64,000 nucleotides of DNA, from assembly GCF_016862435.1 (NCBI RefSeq), contig NZ_BOMY01000021.1, positions 1 to 64,000 of the forward strand, read 5' to 3'. Below are positions 24,205 to 33,338 of this stretch, piece after piece. This DNA is from Paractinoplanes tereljensis (lineage in GTDB: Bacteria > Actinomycetota > Actinomycetes > Mycobacteriales > Micromonosporaceae). Both the position numbers and the translations under genes were made by a program. How positions within the stretch are numbered: the stretch's first letter is position 1; every line of letters begins with the position of its first letter. Under the pieces are notes generated by a model that was not told the origin of the DNA, did no database searches, and was given only the letters and a program-made list of their open reading frames with translations.

Positions 24205-26181
24205 TCAGGCGCGGATCACGGCCACTCCCCTGGCGGGAAGGGTGGCCTCGGTTGCTCCCAGGGCCGAGATGTCGATCGGCTCGTCGGTGCGGTTCAGCAC
24301 GAAACGGAAGTCTCCTCGCTGCGCGAGTTCGACTTTGCCGCGCAGCTCGGCCGGGAGATCGCTCGGCACGCCGGCTCGCTCCAGCAGGGTGGTCAACACC
24401 GGAGCAAGCCCTTCGGGCCCAAGACGAGAGGAAACGTACGCGGCGGAGCCGTTGCCAACCGCGCGGCGTGTCACTGCCGGTCGGCCGGCCAATTCACCGG
24501 TCTCGTAACTCGCGAGAACGTCCACAGCCGGGTCGGTCAGGTCGATCCGGTCGGTCCACAGCGTTCCCGTGGTGCCGTTGGAGAGCGGAGCCGTCTCGCC
24601 GTCCAGCAGCGGGGCGAACTCCTCGATGCGGATGCCGAGCAGGTCGCGCAGCGCGCCGGGGTAGCCGCCCAGCCACACGTGGTCGTGCTCGTCGACGATG
24701 CCGCTGAAGTACGTGGTGACCAGGTGGCCGCCGGCGCTCACGTACGCGTCGAGGCGCTTGGCCAGGTCAGCGGGAACGATGTGCAGGACCGGGGCGACAA
24801 GTACGTCGTACTCCTCGAGGGGTGCGCCCAGCGGGACCACGTCCGCCCGTACGCCCAGGTTGAGGAATGTGGTGTACCAGTCCAGGGCCTCCTGGCGGTA
24901 GCGCAGCCGGTCGGTCGGGTGTGAGTCCAGCTCCGACGCCCACCAGGACGGCCAGTCGAACAGGATGGCGGCCCGGGCCCGGGTGCGCGGGGTGCCGGCC
25001 AGCTCTGACAACGTTGCCAGTTGCGCGCCGAGCGCGGTGACCGCGCGGAACAGGTCGCTGTCGGCGCCGGCGTGCGGCAGCATCGCCGAGTGGTACTTCT
25101 CGGCGCCGGCCCGGGACTGCCGCCACTGGAAGAAGCAGACCGCGTCGGCCCCGTGCGCGACGTGGGTGAGCGAGTCGCGGGCCAGCTCACCGTCCTTCTT
25201 CGGCACGTTGACCGGCTGCCAGTTGACGGCGCTGGTCGAGTGCTCCATCAGGAACCACGGCTGCCCGCCGGCCAGGTTGCCGGTCAGGTTGGCCGAGAAC
25301 GACAGCTCGTCCACGGACTGCGGGCCGGGCAGCCGGTAGTGGTCGTTGGAGACGAAGTCGACCTCGTCGGCCCAGGCCGCGTAGTCCATCCCCTTGGTCT
25401 CGCCCATGACCATGAAGTTGGTGGTCACCGGGATGTCCGGGGTGATCTCCCGGAGGATCTCCTTCTCGGCCCGCAGGTACGCCAGGAGCGCGTCCGAGGA
25501 GAACCGCTTGAAGTCGAGCTGCTGCCCCGGGTTGGGGTGGGTGGCGGCCAGCCGCGGCGGGATGATCTCGTCCCAGGCGGTGTAGCGCTGCGACCAGAAC
25601 GCGGTGCCCCAGGCGTCGTTGAGCTCGTCCAGGGTCGCGTACTTGTCGCGCAGCCACACCCGGAAGGCGCGGGCCGCGTCGTCGGAGTAGTCGTAGACGT
25701 TGTGGCAGCCGAGCTCGTTGGAGACGTGCCAGGCCACCACGGCCGGGTGCTCCTTGTACCGGTCGGCCAGCGCCCGGACCAGCCGCAGCGCGTGCTCGCG
25801 GAAGATCGGCGAGGTCGGTCGCCACTGCTGCCGGCCGCCGGGCCAGATCGTGTGCCCCTCGCGGTCCACCGGAAGGATCTCAGGGTAGGCGGCGGTCAGC
25901 CACGGCGGCGGGGACGCGGTCGCGGTCGCGAGGTCCACCGAGATGCCGTTGGCGTGCAGGAGGTCGATGGCGTCGTCGAGCCAGGCGAAGTCGTATTCGC
26001 CTTCGGCCGGCTCGAGCTTGGCCCACGAGAAGATCGCGAGCGAAACGATGGTCACGCCGGCCGTACGCATGTGCTGGACGTCCTCGTCCCACACGGCACG
26101 CGGCCACTGGTCGGGGTTGTAATCCGCACCGAACTCCAGGCGAGGGGCTCCGGCGCGACGCAGCCATCGGGGGGAACTCAC
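24205..26181 (-). CDS. GH42 beta-galactosidase
   Basis: 658 residues from GTG (VSSPRWLRRAGAPRLEFGADYNPDQWP) with AAGGAG 5 nt upstream. The GH42 signature is complete: FGADYNPDQWP, WAKLEPAEGEYDF, WHVSNELGCHN (acid/base Glu about 156), SNDHY and WFLMEHSTSAVNWQP (nucleophile Glu about 313), followed by the trimerisation and C-terminal beta domains. No signal peptide, so it is cytoplasmic and would cleave imported beta-galactosides. It is the last gene of the LacI-controlled importer operon, after the binding-protein gene and an intervening hairpin. Confidence 0.95.
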   Translation of the reverse strand: MSSPRWLRRAGAPRLEFGADYNPDQWPRAVWDEDVQHMRTAGVTIVSLAIFSWAKLEPAEGEYDFAWLDDAIDLLHANGISVDLATATASPPPWLTAAYPEILPVDREGHTIWPGGRQQWRPTSPIFREHALRLVRALADRYKEHPAVVAWHVSNELGCHNVYDYSDDAARAFRVWLRDKYATLDELNDAWGTAFWSQRYTAWDEIIPPRLAATHPNPGQQLDFKRFSSDALLAYLRAEKEILREITPDIPVTTNFMVMGETKGMDYAAWADEVDFVSNDHYRLPGPQSVDELSFSANLTGNLAGGQPWFLMEHSTSAVNWQPVNVPKKDGELARDSLTHVAHGADAVCFFQWRQSRAGAEKYHSAMLPHAGADSDLFRAVTALGAQLATLSELAGTPRTRARAAILFDWPSWWASELDSHPTDRLRYRQEALDWYTTFLNLGVRADVVPLGAPLEEYDVLVAPVLHIVPADLAKRLDAYVSAGGHLVTTYFSGIVDEHDHVWLGGYPGALRDLLGIRIEEFAPLLDGETAPLSNGTTGTLWTDRIDLTDPAVDVLASYETGELAGRPAVTRRAVGNGSAAYVSSRLGPEGLAPVLTTLLERAGVPSDLPAELRGKVELAQRGDFRFVLNRTDEPIDISALGATEATLPARGVAVIRA

Positions 26182-26204
26182 ACGATCTCCTTGCATAAAA
26201 TCCC

Positions 26205-26233
26205 GGGGCCCGCGCGCCCACCGCGCGGGCCCC
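26205..26233 (-). terminator. Intra-operon hairpin between binding-protein and GH42 genes
   Basis: Perfect 12-bp stem GGGGCCCGCGCG / CGCGCGGGCCCC with a 5-nt loop, just after the binding-protein stop. On the minus strand the bases after it are GGGATTTTATG. It may be a partial terminator or an mRNA-stabilising stem that keeps binding-protein message more abundant than GH42 message. Confidence 0.7.
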
Positions 26234-26243
26234 AGGGGTGTCA

Positions 26244-27578
26244 CTACTTGACGGTGAAGCCCTGCTCGGTGCCGTACTTGGCGGACTGCTCCTGCCACGC
26301 CTTCAGGCCGTCGGCCAGGGTGGTGCTGGAGACGTACGCCTTGCCGACGGTGTCGTTGAAGATGCTGTTCGAGTACACCTGGAACGGCAGGTAGGACCAG
26401 CCGGTGACCACGTTCTGCGCCGACTTCGCGAAGATCTCGTTGGCCTTCTGGCCGCCGAAGTACTTGAACTCGGTGTTCAGGAACGCGGGGTCGTTGAGCT
26501 GCTTGGTGGTGGCCGGGAAGGCACCGTTGTCGACGCGGATCTGCACGCCGTCACCGTCGTTGGCGTACTTCATGAAGCCGTACGCCAGCTCCTTGTTGGT
26601 GCCCTTGTCCATGATCGCGAGAGAGCTGCCGCCGTTCTCGGCGCTGGCGGTGCCGCCCGCGGTCCACTGCGGCAGTTCGGCGGCGCGCCACTTGCCGGAG
26701 CCGCCGGGGGCCGACGAGGTGAAGTTCGCGGGCATCCAGGCGCCGGTGGCGACCGTGGCGATGGTGCCGCCGGCGATGCCCTGGAACCACTGGTCGCTCC
26801 AGCTGGAGATCGGGGCGATCAGCTTCTCGGTGATCAGCTGCTGCCAGACCTTGGTGAACTCGGTAGCGCCCTGGTCGGCAAAGTTGATCGTGACGTTGGT
26901 GCCGTCGACGGTGTACGGCTTGCCACCGGCCTGCCAGATCAGGCTGGTGGTCAGGCCGGCGTCACCGGTGTCGTTGGTGATGTACGCCTTCGGGTCGGCC
27001 TTGTGCAGCTTGCGGGCCGCGTCCAGGTACTCGTCCCAGGTCTTCGGCACCTCGATGCCGTACTTGTCGAAGACCTCTTTGTTGTAGTACAGCGCCATCG
27101 GGCCGGAGTCCATCGGCAGGCCGTAGACGGTGCCGCCGCTGGTCACCGAGGACCACGGGCCGGGGGTGAAGTCGGCCTTGAGGGCGTCGGCGCCGTACCC
27201 GGCGAGCGAGGTCAGCGACTTGCCGAGGGCGAACTGCGGCAGCGCGTAGTACTCGATCTGGGCGACGTCCGGGACACCCTTGCCGGCCGCGATCGCGTTC
27301 TGCAGGGCGGTGTACTGGTCGTTGCCGGTACCGGCGTTGACCAGATTTACCTTGACGTTCGGGTACTTCTCCTGAAATTTCGTCACGACCTGCTTGAGCG
27401 TGGGCTCCCACGCCCACACGGTCAGGTCGCCGCCCTTTTCGAGGGCCGCGGTGACGTCCGCGTCGGAGACGGTGCCGGAGGACGACGAGGACGAGTCGGA
27501 CGAATCGTCGCCACCACCACAGGCGGCCAAGCCGAGCGACAGCAGCGCAACCGCTGCGATGGGCAGGAACTTACGCAT
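26244..27578 (-). CDS. Sugar ABC transporter substrate-binding lipoprotein
   Basis: 444 residues from MRKFLPIAAVALLSLGLAAC, with AAAGGA upstream; an alternative ATG nine codons earlier overlaps the preceding stop codon. Lipobox LAAC, then a Ser/Asp/Gly-rich linker (SSDSSSSSSG) and a family-1 solute-binding fold: LTVWAWEPTLKQVVTKFQEKYPNVKVNLV, VPDVAQIEYYALPQFA, VYGLPMDSGPMALYYNKEVFDKYGIEVPKTWDEYLDAA. The captured sugar is probably a beta-galactoside oligomer given the GH42 gene next door (inference). Third gene of the operon. Confidence 0.92.
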   Translation of the reverse strand: MRKFLPIAAVALLSLGLAACGGGDDSSDSSSSSSGTVSDADVTAALEKGGDLTVWAWEPTLKQVVTKFQEKYPNVKVNLVNAGTGNDQYTALQNAIAAGKGVPDVAQIEYYALPQFALGKSLTSLAGYGADALKADFTPGPWSSVTSGGTVYGLPMDSGPMALYYNKEVFDKYGIEVPKTWDEYLDAARKLHKADPKAYITNDTGDAGLTTSLIWQAGGKPYTVDGTNVTINFADQGATEFTKVWQQLITEKLIAPISSWSDQWFQGIAGGTIATVATGAWMPANFTSSAPGGSGKWRAAELPQWTAGGTASAENGGSSLAIMDKGTNKELAYGFMKYANDGDGVQIRVDNGAFPATTKQLNDPAFLNTEFKYFGGQKANEIFAKSAQNVVTGWSYLPFQVYSNSIFNDTVGKAYVSSTTLADGLKAWQEQSAKYGTEQGFTVK

Positions 27579-27601
27579 CAGGGAGGGATCCTTTCCCGGT
27601 T

Positions 27602-28507
27602 TCATTCTTTGACGCTTCCGGCGGCCAGACCTGACTGCCAGTAGCGCTGGAGGAGGAGGAACGCCGCGATGAGCGGCAGGATCGTGAGGAGCGATCCGGT
27701 GATGACGAGGTTGAAAACGGCCTGGCCACCGGCGGTCGCGGCCTGGGCGTTCCAGGCGTTGAGGCCGAGCGTGATCGGGTACCAGTCCGGGTCCTTCAGC
27801 ATGATCAGCGGAAGGAAGTAGTTGTTCCAGGTGGCGACCGTGCTGATCAGCAGCACGGTGACGATGCCGGGAGCGAGCAGCGGCAGCGAGATCTTGAAGA
27901 ACGTGCGGAACTCCCCCGCCCCGTCGACCCGGGCCGCCTCGAGGATCTCGTCCGGCACGGCCTCGGCCGAGAAGGTCCACATCAGGTAGAAGCCGAGCGG
28001 CGTCACCAGCGACGGGATGATCACGGCCCACGGCGTATTCGTCAGGTTCATCTTGCTGAACATGAGGAACGTCGGGACCGCGAGGGCCGTGCCGGGGACC
28101 GCGACCGCGCCGATCACGATCGCGAAGACGCCGCGCTTGCCCGGGAAGTCGAACTTGGCCAGCCCGTACCCGGCCAGCGTGGCCAGGACCGTCGCCCCGC
28201 CGGCGCCGACCACCACGTACAGCACGGTGTTGCCGAGCCAGCGGACGAACACCCCGTCCTGGTACGTCAGGGTGTCGTGGATGTTGGAGAACAGCGCGAA
28301 CTTGCCGTCGTCGAACCAGAGCCCGAACGACGTGAACAGGCCGTCCTGGGTCTTGGTCGCGTTGATCAGCAGCCACGCCATCGGCACCAGGCTGTAGATC
28401 GCGAACAGCGCGACCAGGCCGGTGAGCAGGTAGCTCTTGCGGCGCCGGCGCTTGACCGCGACCGGCACGTCCGCCGCGGCGGGACGGGTACGCAACGCGG
28501 TGCTCAT
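27602..28507 (-). CDS. Sugar ABC transporter permease (MalG type)
   Basis: 301 residues starting at an ATG whose first base is the last base of the preceding stop (TGATG). Six predicted membrane segments, beginning SYLLTGLVALFAIYSLVPMAWLLI. The EAA loop that contacts the ATPase is EAARVDGAGEFRTFFKISLPLLAPG. Forms the membrane channel with the other permease. No ATPase gene is in the operon, so a shared MsiK-like ATPase encoded elsewhere is expected from actinobacterial precedent. Confidence 0.93.
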   Translation of the reverse strand: MSTALRTRPAAADVPVAVKRRRRKSYLLTGLVALFAIYSLVPMAWLLINATKTQDGLFTSFGLWFDDGKFALFSNIHDTLTYQDGVFVRWLGNTVLYVVVGAGGATVLATLAGYGLAKFDFPGKRGVFAIVIGAVAVPGTALAVPTFLMFSKMNLTNTPWAVIIPSLVTPLGFYLMWTFSAEAVPDEILEAARVDGAGEFRTFFKISLPLLAPGIVTVLLISTVATWNNYFLPLIMLKDPDWYPITLGLNAWNAQAATAGGQAVFNLVITGSLLTILPLIAAFLLLQRYWQSGLAAGSVKE

Positions 28508-29412
28508 CAGCGGTCCCTGCTTCCGCGCAGCTGTACGACGTACGCGATGACCATGGTGACCAGGGCCATGATGATCGCGACGGTGGCGGCGTAGTTGTAC
28601 TGCTGACCGGAGAAGGTCAGCGAGGAGGCGTACAGGTTCGGGGTGAAGAACGTGGTGATCGCGTTCTTCGCGAGCGGCCGCAGGATGCTCGGTTCGTTGA
28701 ACAGCTGGAAGCTGCCGATCACCGAGAAGATCGTGGCGATGGTGATGGCGCCGCGGATGGCGGGCAGCTTGATCGCCGTAATGATCTTCATCTGGCTGGC
28801 GCCGTCGATCTCCGCCGACTCGTACAGAGACGTCGGCACGGTGGCCAGCGCCGAGTACAGAATGAGCATGTTGTAACCGATGAACTCCCAGGTCACGATG
28901 TTGCCGATGCTGGCCAGCACGATGTTCGGGGCGAGCGGGTCCAGCGTCGTACCGAGCCAGTCGTTGATGTTCTTGACCAGGCCGAACTGGTTGCCGTACA
29001 TGAAGCCCCACATGAGCGTGGCGACGACGGCGGGCACCGCGTACGGCAGGAAGATCGAGACTCGGAAGAACGCCTTGCCGTAGAGCCGGCCGCTGTCGAT
29101 CGCCAGCGCCACGATCAGGGCCAGAGCCAGCATGATCGGCACCTGGACGACCAGGAACAGCGAGACCCGGCCGAGCGCCGACCAGAACTGCGAGTCCTGC
29201 AGAGCCTTCGTGTAGTTGTCCAGCCCGACGAACGAGTTACCGCCGACGAGCTGGTTGCGATACAGGCTCAGGTAGATCGTGTACGCGATCGGCGCGAGGA
29301 ACACAAATGCGAACACCAGCATGAAGGGTCCGACGAACTGCCAGCCCTTCCATGACCGGCCGCGGCGCTTCACGCGTACGCCCGGGGGCGCTGCCACCTG
29401 GGGAACTGCCAC
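28507..29412 (-). CDS. Sugar ABC transporter permease (MalF type)
   Basis: 301 residues from the GTG of VAVPQVAAPPGV, which has GAGGTG at 5-nt spacing; an ATG-frame extension of 8 codons is possible. Membrane segments begin GWQFVGPFMLVFAFVFLAPIAYTIYLSLY. EAA loop: YESAEIDGASQMKIITAIKLPAIRG. First gene of the LacI-regulated operon; its upstream region contains both GTTTACGTAAAC operators. Translationally coupled to the second permease. Confidence 0.92.
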   Translation of the reverse strand: MAVPQVAAPPGVRVKRRGRSWKGWQFVGPFMLVFAFVFLAPIAYTIYLSLYRNQLVGGNSFVGLDNYTKALQDSQFWSALGRVSLFLVVQVPIMLALALIVALAIDSGRLYGKAFFRVSIFLPYAVPAVVATLMWGFMYGNQFGLVKNINDWLGTTLDPLAPNIVLASIGNIVTWEFIGYNMLILYSALATVPTSLYESAEIDGASQMKIITAIKLPAIRGAITIATIFSVIGSFQLFNEPSILRPLAKNAITTFFTPNLYASSLTFSGQQYNYAATVAIIMALVTMVIAYVVQLRGSRDR

Positions 29413-29448
29413 TTCTTCACCTCTTACATCTTGCACCGGGCCGTGCGA

Positions 29449-29531
29449 ATGTTTACGTAAACATGCTGCTCAGGGCTGCATGTGCGGTTTTGTTTCAAGT
29501 AGTTCAACCACGTGATGTTTACGTAAACATC
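29449..29531. promoter_or_regulatory. Two LacI-family operators with GTTTACGTAAAC core
   Basis: Two perfect palindromes, ATGTTTACGTAAACAT at 29449-29464 and GATGTTTACGTAAACATC at 29514-29531, lie 66 bp apart centre to centre in the region between the divergent lacI-like gene and the importer operon. The core has the central CG of LacI-family operators. The spacing, a little over six helical turns, would allow looping by a tetrameric repressor. This is the clear control point of the galactoside operon. Confidence 0.85.
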
Positions 29532-29579
29532 GTGGTGATAGTTTCACCGCGTGCACGGAACGTCAAGGAGTCCACGCCT

Positions 29580-30608
29580 GTGAACGAAACTCCCTCCCGC
29601 CGCCGGTCGCGCGGCGTATCGATGGCCGATGTCGCCGCCCTGGCCGGCGTGTCGTCGCAAACCGTCTCCCGGGTCTCCACCGGCCACCCCGGGGTGGTCG
29701 AGTCGACCCGCCGCCAGGTGCTGGACGCCATGCGCGAGCTGGGCTATCGCCCCAACAGCGCGGCCCGGGCGCTCAAGAGCGGCGAGTTCCGCACGCTCGG
29801 CGTCATCCTGTTCACCCTGGCGACCACCGGCAACAGCCGGACCGTCGAGGCCATCGCGGCCCAGGCCGCCCAGGAGGGGTACGCGATCACGCTCATCCCG
29901 GTCGCGGTGCCGACCCAGGACGGGGTGCTCGGGGCGTTCACCCGGCTCGGCGAGCTCGCGGTCGACGGCGTCATCGTGATCATGGAGGTGCACCTGCTCG
30001 ACGCGGTCGAGCTGCAGCTGCCGCCGGGCGTGCAGGTGGTGGTGGTCGACTCCGACGCCGGCGACCGCTACCCGGTCGTCGACACCGACCAGGCCGACGG
30101 CGCCCGCCAGGCCGTCCGGCACCTGCTGGAATTGGGCCACGACACCGTCTGGCACGTGACCGGGCCGGAGGAGTCGTACTCCTCGGAGCGCCGGACCCAG
30201 GCCTGGCGGGAGGTGCTGTCCGACGCCGGCCGGCCGATCCCGCCGATCGAGCGCGGCGACTGGTCGGCCGCCTCCGGCTACCAGGCGGGCCTGCGCCTCG
30301 CCGCCCGCCCGGAATGCACCGCGATCTTCGCGGCGAACGACCAGATGGCCCTCGGCGTGCTGCGGGCCCTGCAGGAGAACGGCCGGCGGGTGCCGCAGGA
30401 CGTGAGCGTGGTCGGCTTCGACGACCTGCCCGAGTCGGCCTCCTACCTGCCGCCGCTCACCACCGTCCACCAGGACTTCGCCGAGGTCGGCCGGCGGTGC
30501 GTGCAGGGGCTGCTGTCGCAGATCCGGGACGACCGCGGCGAGCCCGGGACCGTGCTGGTGCCGACCACGCTGGTGGCCCGGGCGAGCACCGCTCCCCCGT
30601 CGTCATAG
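29580..30608 (+). CDS. LacI-family transcriptional repressor
   Basis: 342 residues from GTG (VNETPSRRRSRGVSMADVAALAG) with AAGGAG 9 nt upstream; the frame runs open far upstream through the operators, which is chance. HTH and hinge: SMADVAALAGVSSQTVSRVSTGHPGVVESTRRQVLDAMRELGYRPNSAARALKSG. The periplasmic-binding-like effector domain follows (FRTLGVILFTLATTGNSRTVEAI to FDDLPESASYLPPLTTVHQDF). The SQTVSRV recognition helix fits the GTTTACGTAAAC sites upstream. Expected to release the operon on binding a galactoside. Confidence 0.95.
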   Translation: MNETPSRRRSRGVSMADVAALAGVSSQTVSRVSTGHPGVVESTRRQVLDAMRELGYRPNSAARALKSGEFRTLGVILFTLATTGNSRTVEAIAAQAAQEGYAITLIPVAVPTQDGVLGAFTRLGELAVDGVIVIMEVHLLDAVELQLPPGVQVVVVDSDAGDRYPVVDTDQADGARQAVRHLLELGHDTVWHVTGPEESYSSERRTQAWREVLSDAGRPIPPIERGDWSAASGYQAGLRLAARPECTAIFAANDQMALGVLRALQENGRRVPQDVSVVGFDDLPESASYLPPLTTVHQDFAEVGRRCVQGLLSQIRDDRGEPGTVLVPTTLVARASTAPPSS

Positions 30609-30989
30609 CCGGTGCGGCTTGGGAAACCAGGCCCAGTGGTAGTCGCACCAGACCAGGCCGTCGTAGGACAGCACGGCGGTCCGCCCCGGCACCACGTAAC
30701 GCCAACTGGCCCAGACCCGGCCCGGCATCAGCGTCGCGCTGCCGGCCGCCGGCAGCACCTCGGCCTCGACGACCGCGTCCGGCTCGGGGTGGCGGAAGTC
30801 GACCGGCCCGGCCCATAGACGCTCGTAATGCTCCCGCGCCCGGTCGACGACGGCCGCGGTGAAGGCCTTCGGATAGTCCTCCGGGCGGGGCCGCAGCTCA
30901 CGCAGGGTCACCCCGGTGCCGTCCACGGCGAGTTCCCGTAGCAGCGGCTCGAGACGCCGGCGCAGGTCGACCGGATCCCACTCGTACAC
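30603..30989 (-). CDS. Hypothetical protein
   Basis: 128 residues from GTG (VYEWDPVDLRRRLEPLLREL) with GGAGGTGG 7 nt upstream, a strong site that supports it as real. No family recognised: N-terminal helix pair, then beta segments (DAVVEAEVLPAAGSATLMPGRVWASWRYVVPGRTAVLSYDGLVWCDYHW in outline) rich in Trp and Tyr. Its 3' end overlaps the convergent LacI gene by 6 bp. No function suggested. Confidence 0.65.
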   Translation of the reverse strand: MYEWDPVDLRRRLEPLLRELAVDGTGVTLRELRPRPEDYPKAFTAAVVDRAREHYERLWAGPVDFRHPEPDAVVEAEVLPAAGSATLMPGRVWASWRYVVPGRTAVLSYDGLVWCDYHWAWFPKPHRL

Positions 30990-31092
30990 GCTCGGTCCAC
31001 CTCCGTCCGGCCTGGGCCATCACCGTACCGACCGGCACCTCCCTTGACATCTGTGAACGTCGAGCCGTTGGATGTTACCCGGAGGTAATCAG

Positions 31093-32493
31093 ATGATCAC
31101 GTGGTCGAAACGAGCCGCCCTCGCCGTCCTCCTGGCCCTGCCGCTGACCGCCGTCGCGTCGCCCGCGTCGGCCGCGGCCTGTGTCGCTCCGGTGCCGAGC
31201 ACCACCCAGCCCGGCTACACCGTCTTCGACCCGAACTGCGAGGTGAACGGCGCCCCGTTCACCGCCCTGCCCGGGGCCACCGTCCACACCGGAATCACCG
31301 GCGGCGCGGCCTACCGGATCGAGGTGCCGGCCGGCTGGAACGGCAAGCTCGTGGTGTACGCGCACGGCTACCGCGGCACCGGCACCACCGTCTACGTGGA
31401 CAATCCCGACCTGCGGCAGCACTACCTCGACACCGGCTACGCGTGGGCCGCCTCCAGCTACGCGACAAACGGCTACGACGTGGGGCAGGGCGTGCGTGAC
31501 TCGTACGGCCTGATCGGTCTTTTCCGGCAGTTGACCGGCTTTGCTCCGCGCAGCGTCATCATGACCGGCGAGTCGATGGGCGGCCAGGTCACCGCGGTGG
31601 CCATCGAGACCTACCCGCGCACGTTCAGCGGCGCCATGCCGTACTGCGGGGTCCTGGGCGACACCTCGCTGTTCGACTACTTCCTGGACGCCAACGTCAC
31701 CGCCGCCGCGCTGACCGACGTGAAGATCAGCTTCCCGCGCACCGTGCCGCCGGACTCCTATCAGGACGAATGGCGCGCCCAGGTGGCCCGGATCCTGCCC
31801 GCGCTCGGCGTGACGGCCGGTCGGCCACCGGTCCTGACCGCCACCGGGAAGACCTGGTCGGACGTGGTGGAGCGGCGCACCGGCGGCGAGCGGCCCGGCT
31901 TCGACGGCGCCTTCTCCTACTGGAACACCGCGACCTCGCTGGCCCCGCTCAACGACCTGCCGTTCCTGTTCGGCCTCTACCCCGGTCTGAGCGGCGGCAC
32001 CTCGAACATCGCCCCCGGCAACGTCACCGACAACCGGTTCACGTTCTATCGCAGCACCGACCGGCGCCGGCCGACCGCCGCGGAGTGGCGGCTGAACGCG
32101 TCGGTCCTGCGCGTGAAGCACACCGCCTCGGCCGACCCGGGCCTGGCCGGCATCCCGCGGGTGGATGGCAACCCGCGCATCCCGGTCCTCTCCCTGCACG
32201 ACATCGGCGACCTGTTCGTCCCGTTCTCGATGGAACAGATCTACGCGTCCCGGGCCGCCGCCCACGGCCGGGCGGGGAATTTCGTGTCCCGGGCGATCCG
32301 TGGCACCGGCCACTGCGACTTCACCCAGCCCGAGCTGACCGAGGCCTTCGACGCCCTGACCACCTGGATCCAGACCGGCCACCGCCCGGCCGGCGACGCC
32401 ATCCTCAACCCGAAGGTGGTCGCGTCACCCACCTTCGGCTGCCGGTTCACCCGCGGCACCCACCCCACGTTCGTCGCCACGGCCTGCCCCTGA
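31093..32493 (+). CDS. Secreted alpha/beta hydrolase
   Basis: 466 residues from MITWSKRAALAVLLALPL, with CGGAGGT 7 nt upstream. Signal peptide with cleavage near ASPASAAACV. Hydrolase features: oxyanion strand LVVYAHGYRGTG, nucleophile elbow MTGESMGGQ (Ser about 161), IPVLSLHDIGDLFVPFSMEQ for the acid, and GTGHCDF for the His. Cys residues at both ends (AAACVAP, CEVNG, FGCRF, ATACP) suggest disulfides, as expected outside the cell. Could be a peptidase- or esterase-like enzyme; substrate unknown. Confidence 0.85.
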   Translation: MITWSKRAALAVLLALPLTAVASPASAAACVAPVPSTTQPGYTVFDPNCEVNGAPFTALPGATVHTGITGGAAYRIEVPAGWNGKLVVYAHGYRGTGTTVYVDNPDLRQHYLDTGYAWAASSYATNGYDVGQGVRDSYGLIGLFRQLTGFAPRSVIMTGESMGGQVTAVAIETYPRTFSGAMPYCGVLGDTSLFDYFLDANVTAAALTDVKISFPRTVPPDSYQDEWRAQVARILPALGVTAGRPPVLTATGKTWSDVVERRTGGERPGFDGAFSYWNTATSLAPLNDLPFLFGLYPGLSGGTSNIAPGNVTDNRFTFYRSTDRRRPTAAEWRLNASVLRVKHTASADPGLAGIPRVDGNPRIPVLSLHDIGDLFVPFSMEQIYASRAAAHGRAGNFVSRAIRGTGHCDFTQPELTEAFDALTTWIQTGHRPAGDAILNPKVVASPTFGCRFTRGTHPTFVATACP

Positions 32494-32612
32494 GCTGCGC
32501 CTTCGGCATCAGGTACCCTTGGGGTGTACGGAAGGTTAACGGAAGGTGGACGGGGGTACGTGTTCCCCGCCCTCGGCCGTGGCTGAGGGTCGGTGCAACC
32601 GAAGGGGACACG

Positions 32613-33335
32613 TTGAAGCAGACGGCGGGATTCTGGCAGCGGGAGCCGTTGCGCAACCTCGCCGGTCAGGTCGAGCACGTCGAGCTGAAACTGGTGGTGC
32701 CGGAGCGCGGCGGCCGGTCGCTGGGCCTCGACCCCGACCGCCGGCCGAACCGCCGGGTCTACTTCCTGGACACCCCCGACCTGGACCTCTACCGGCACGG
32801 CGTGATCCTCCGGTTCCGCGACCGGTCCCGGGAGCGGGACGACGCGGTGATCAAGCTGCGGCCGGTCCGCCCTGGCCGGGTGCCGGGCTGGCTGCGGGAC
32901 GCCGACCGGTTCCGGATGGAGATCGACGCGCTGCCCGGCCAGTCGGTCTGCTCGGGTGCGCTGAAGAAGCGGCTGGACCGCGGCGCCGTCGCCCGCACCC
33001 TGGCGGCCGGGCGGCCGCTGACCAGCCTGTTGTCGGCCCGGCAGCGCCGGCTGTTCTCCAGGTACGCCCCTAAGGGCGTCCGCCTGCGCGACCTGACCGT
33101 GTTCGGGCCGATCGACGTGCGGTGCCACAACCTCAAGCTGCGCGGCTTCGCTCGCGGGCTGACCGCCGAGCGCTGGCGCTACCCGGACGGTTCCGACCTG
33201 CTCGAGCTCTCCGCCAAGTGCCCGGTCGACGAGGCCGCCGCGGTGGCGGCCCGGATCTCCACCGCGCTGCGCAATTACGGGGTAGCCCCGGCCGGCCACC
33301 AGCGCACCAAGACCGAGATGGCCCTGCAGGCTTGA
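32613..33335 (+). CDS. CYTH-domain protein
   Basis: 240 residues from TTG (LKQTAGFWQREP), preceded by GAAGGGG at 5 nt; the frame is open far upstream but is then a shadow of the hydrolase gene. The CYTH/triphosphate tunnel signature is VEHVELKLVVPE (E-x-E-x-K type) followed by RRVYFLDTPDLDLYRHGVILRFRDR and DDAVIKLRPV, with LLELSAKCPVDEAA at the C-terminus. The superfamily acts on triphosphorylated substrates (tripolyphosphate, thiamine triphosphate) or binds polyphosphate. No CHAD domain is attached. About 120 bp of promoter region precede it. Confidence 0.85.
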   Translation: MKQTAGFWQREPLRNLAGQVEHVELKLVVPERGGRSLGLDPDRRPNRRVYFLDTPDLDLYRHGVILRFRDRSRERDDAVIKLRPVRPGRVPGWLRDADRFRMEIDALPGQSVCSGALKKRLDRGAVARTLAAGRPLTSLLSARQRRLFSRYAPKGVRLRDLTVFGPIDVRCHNLKLRGFARGLTAERWRYPDGSDLLELSAKCPVDEAAAVAARISTALRNYGVAPAGHQRTKTEMALQA

Positions 33336-33338
33336 ACC

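Noticed and set aside
25021..26394. 457-codon plus-strand frame opposite the GH42 gene
   Set aside because: Antisense shadow in high-GC sequence; no recognisable protein.
26244..29412. Missing ATPase as evidence of a broken transporter
   Set aside because: Sugar importers of this type in actinobacteria usually lack their own ATPase gene and share one; absence is normal.
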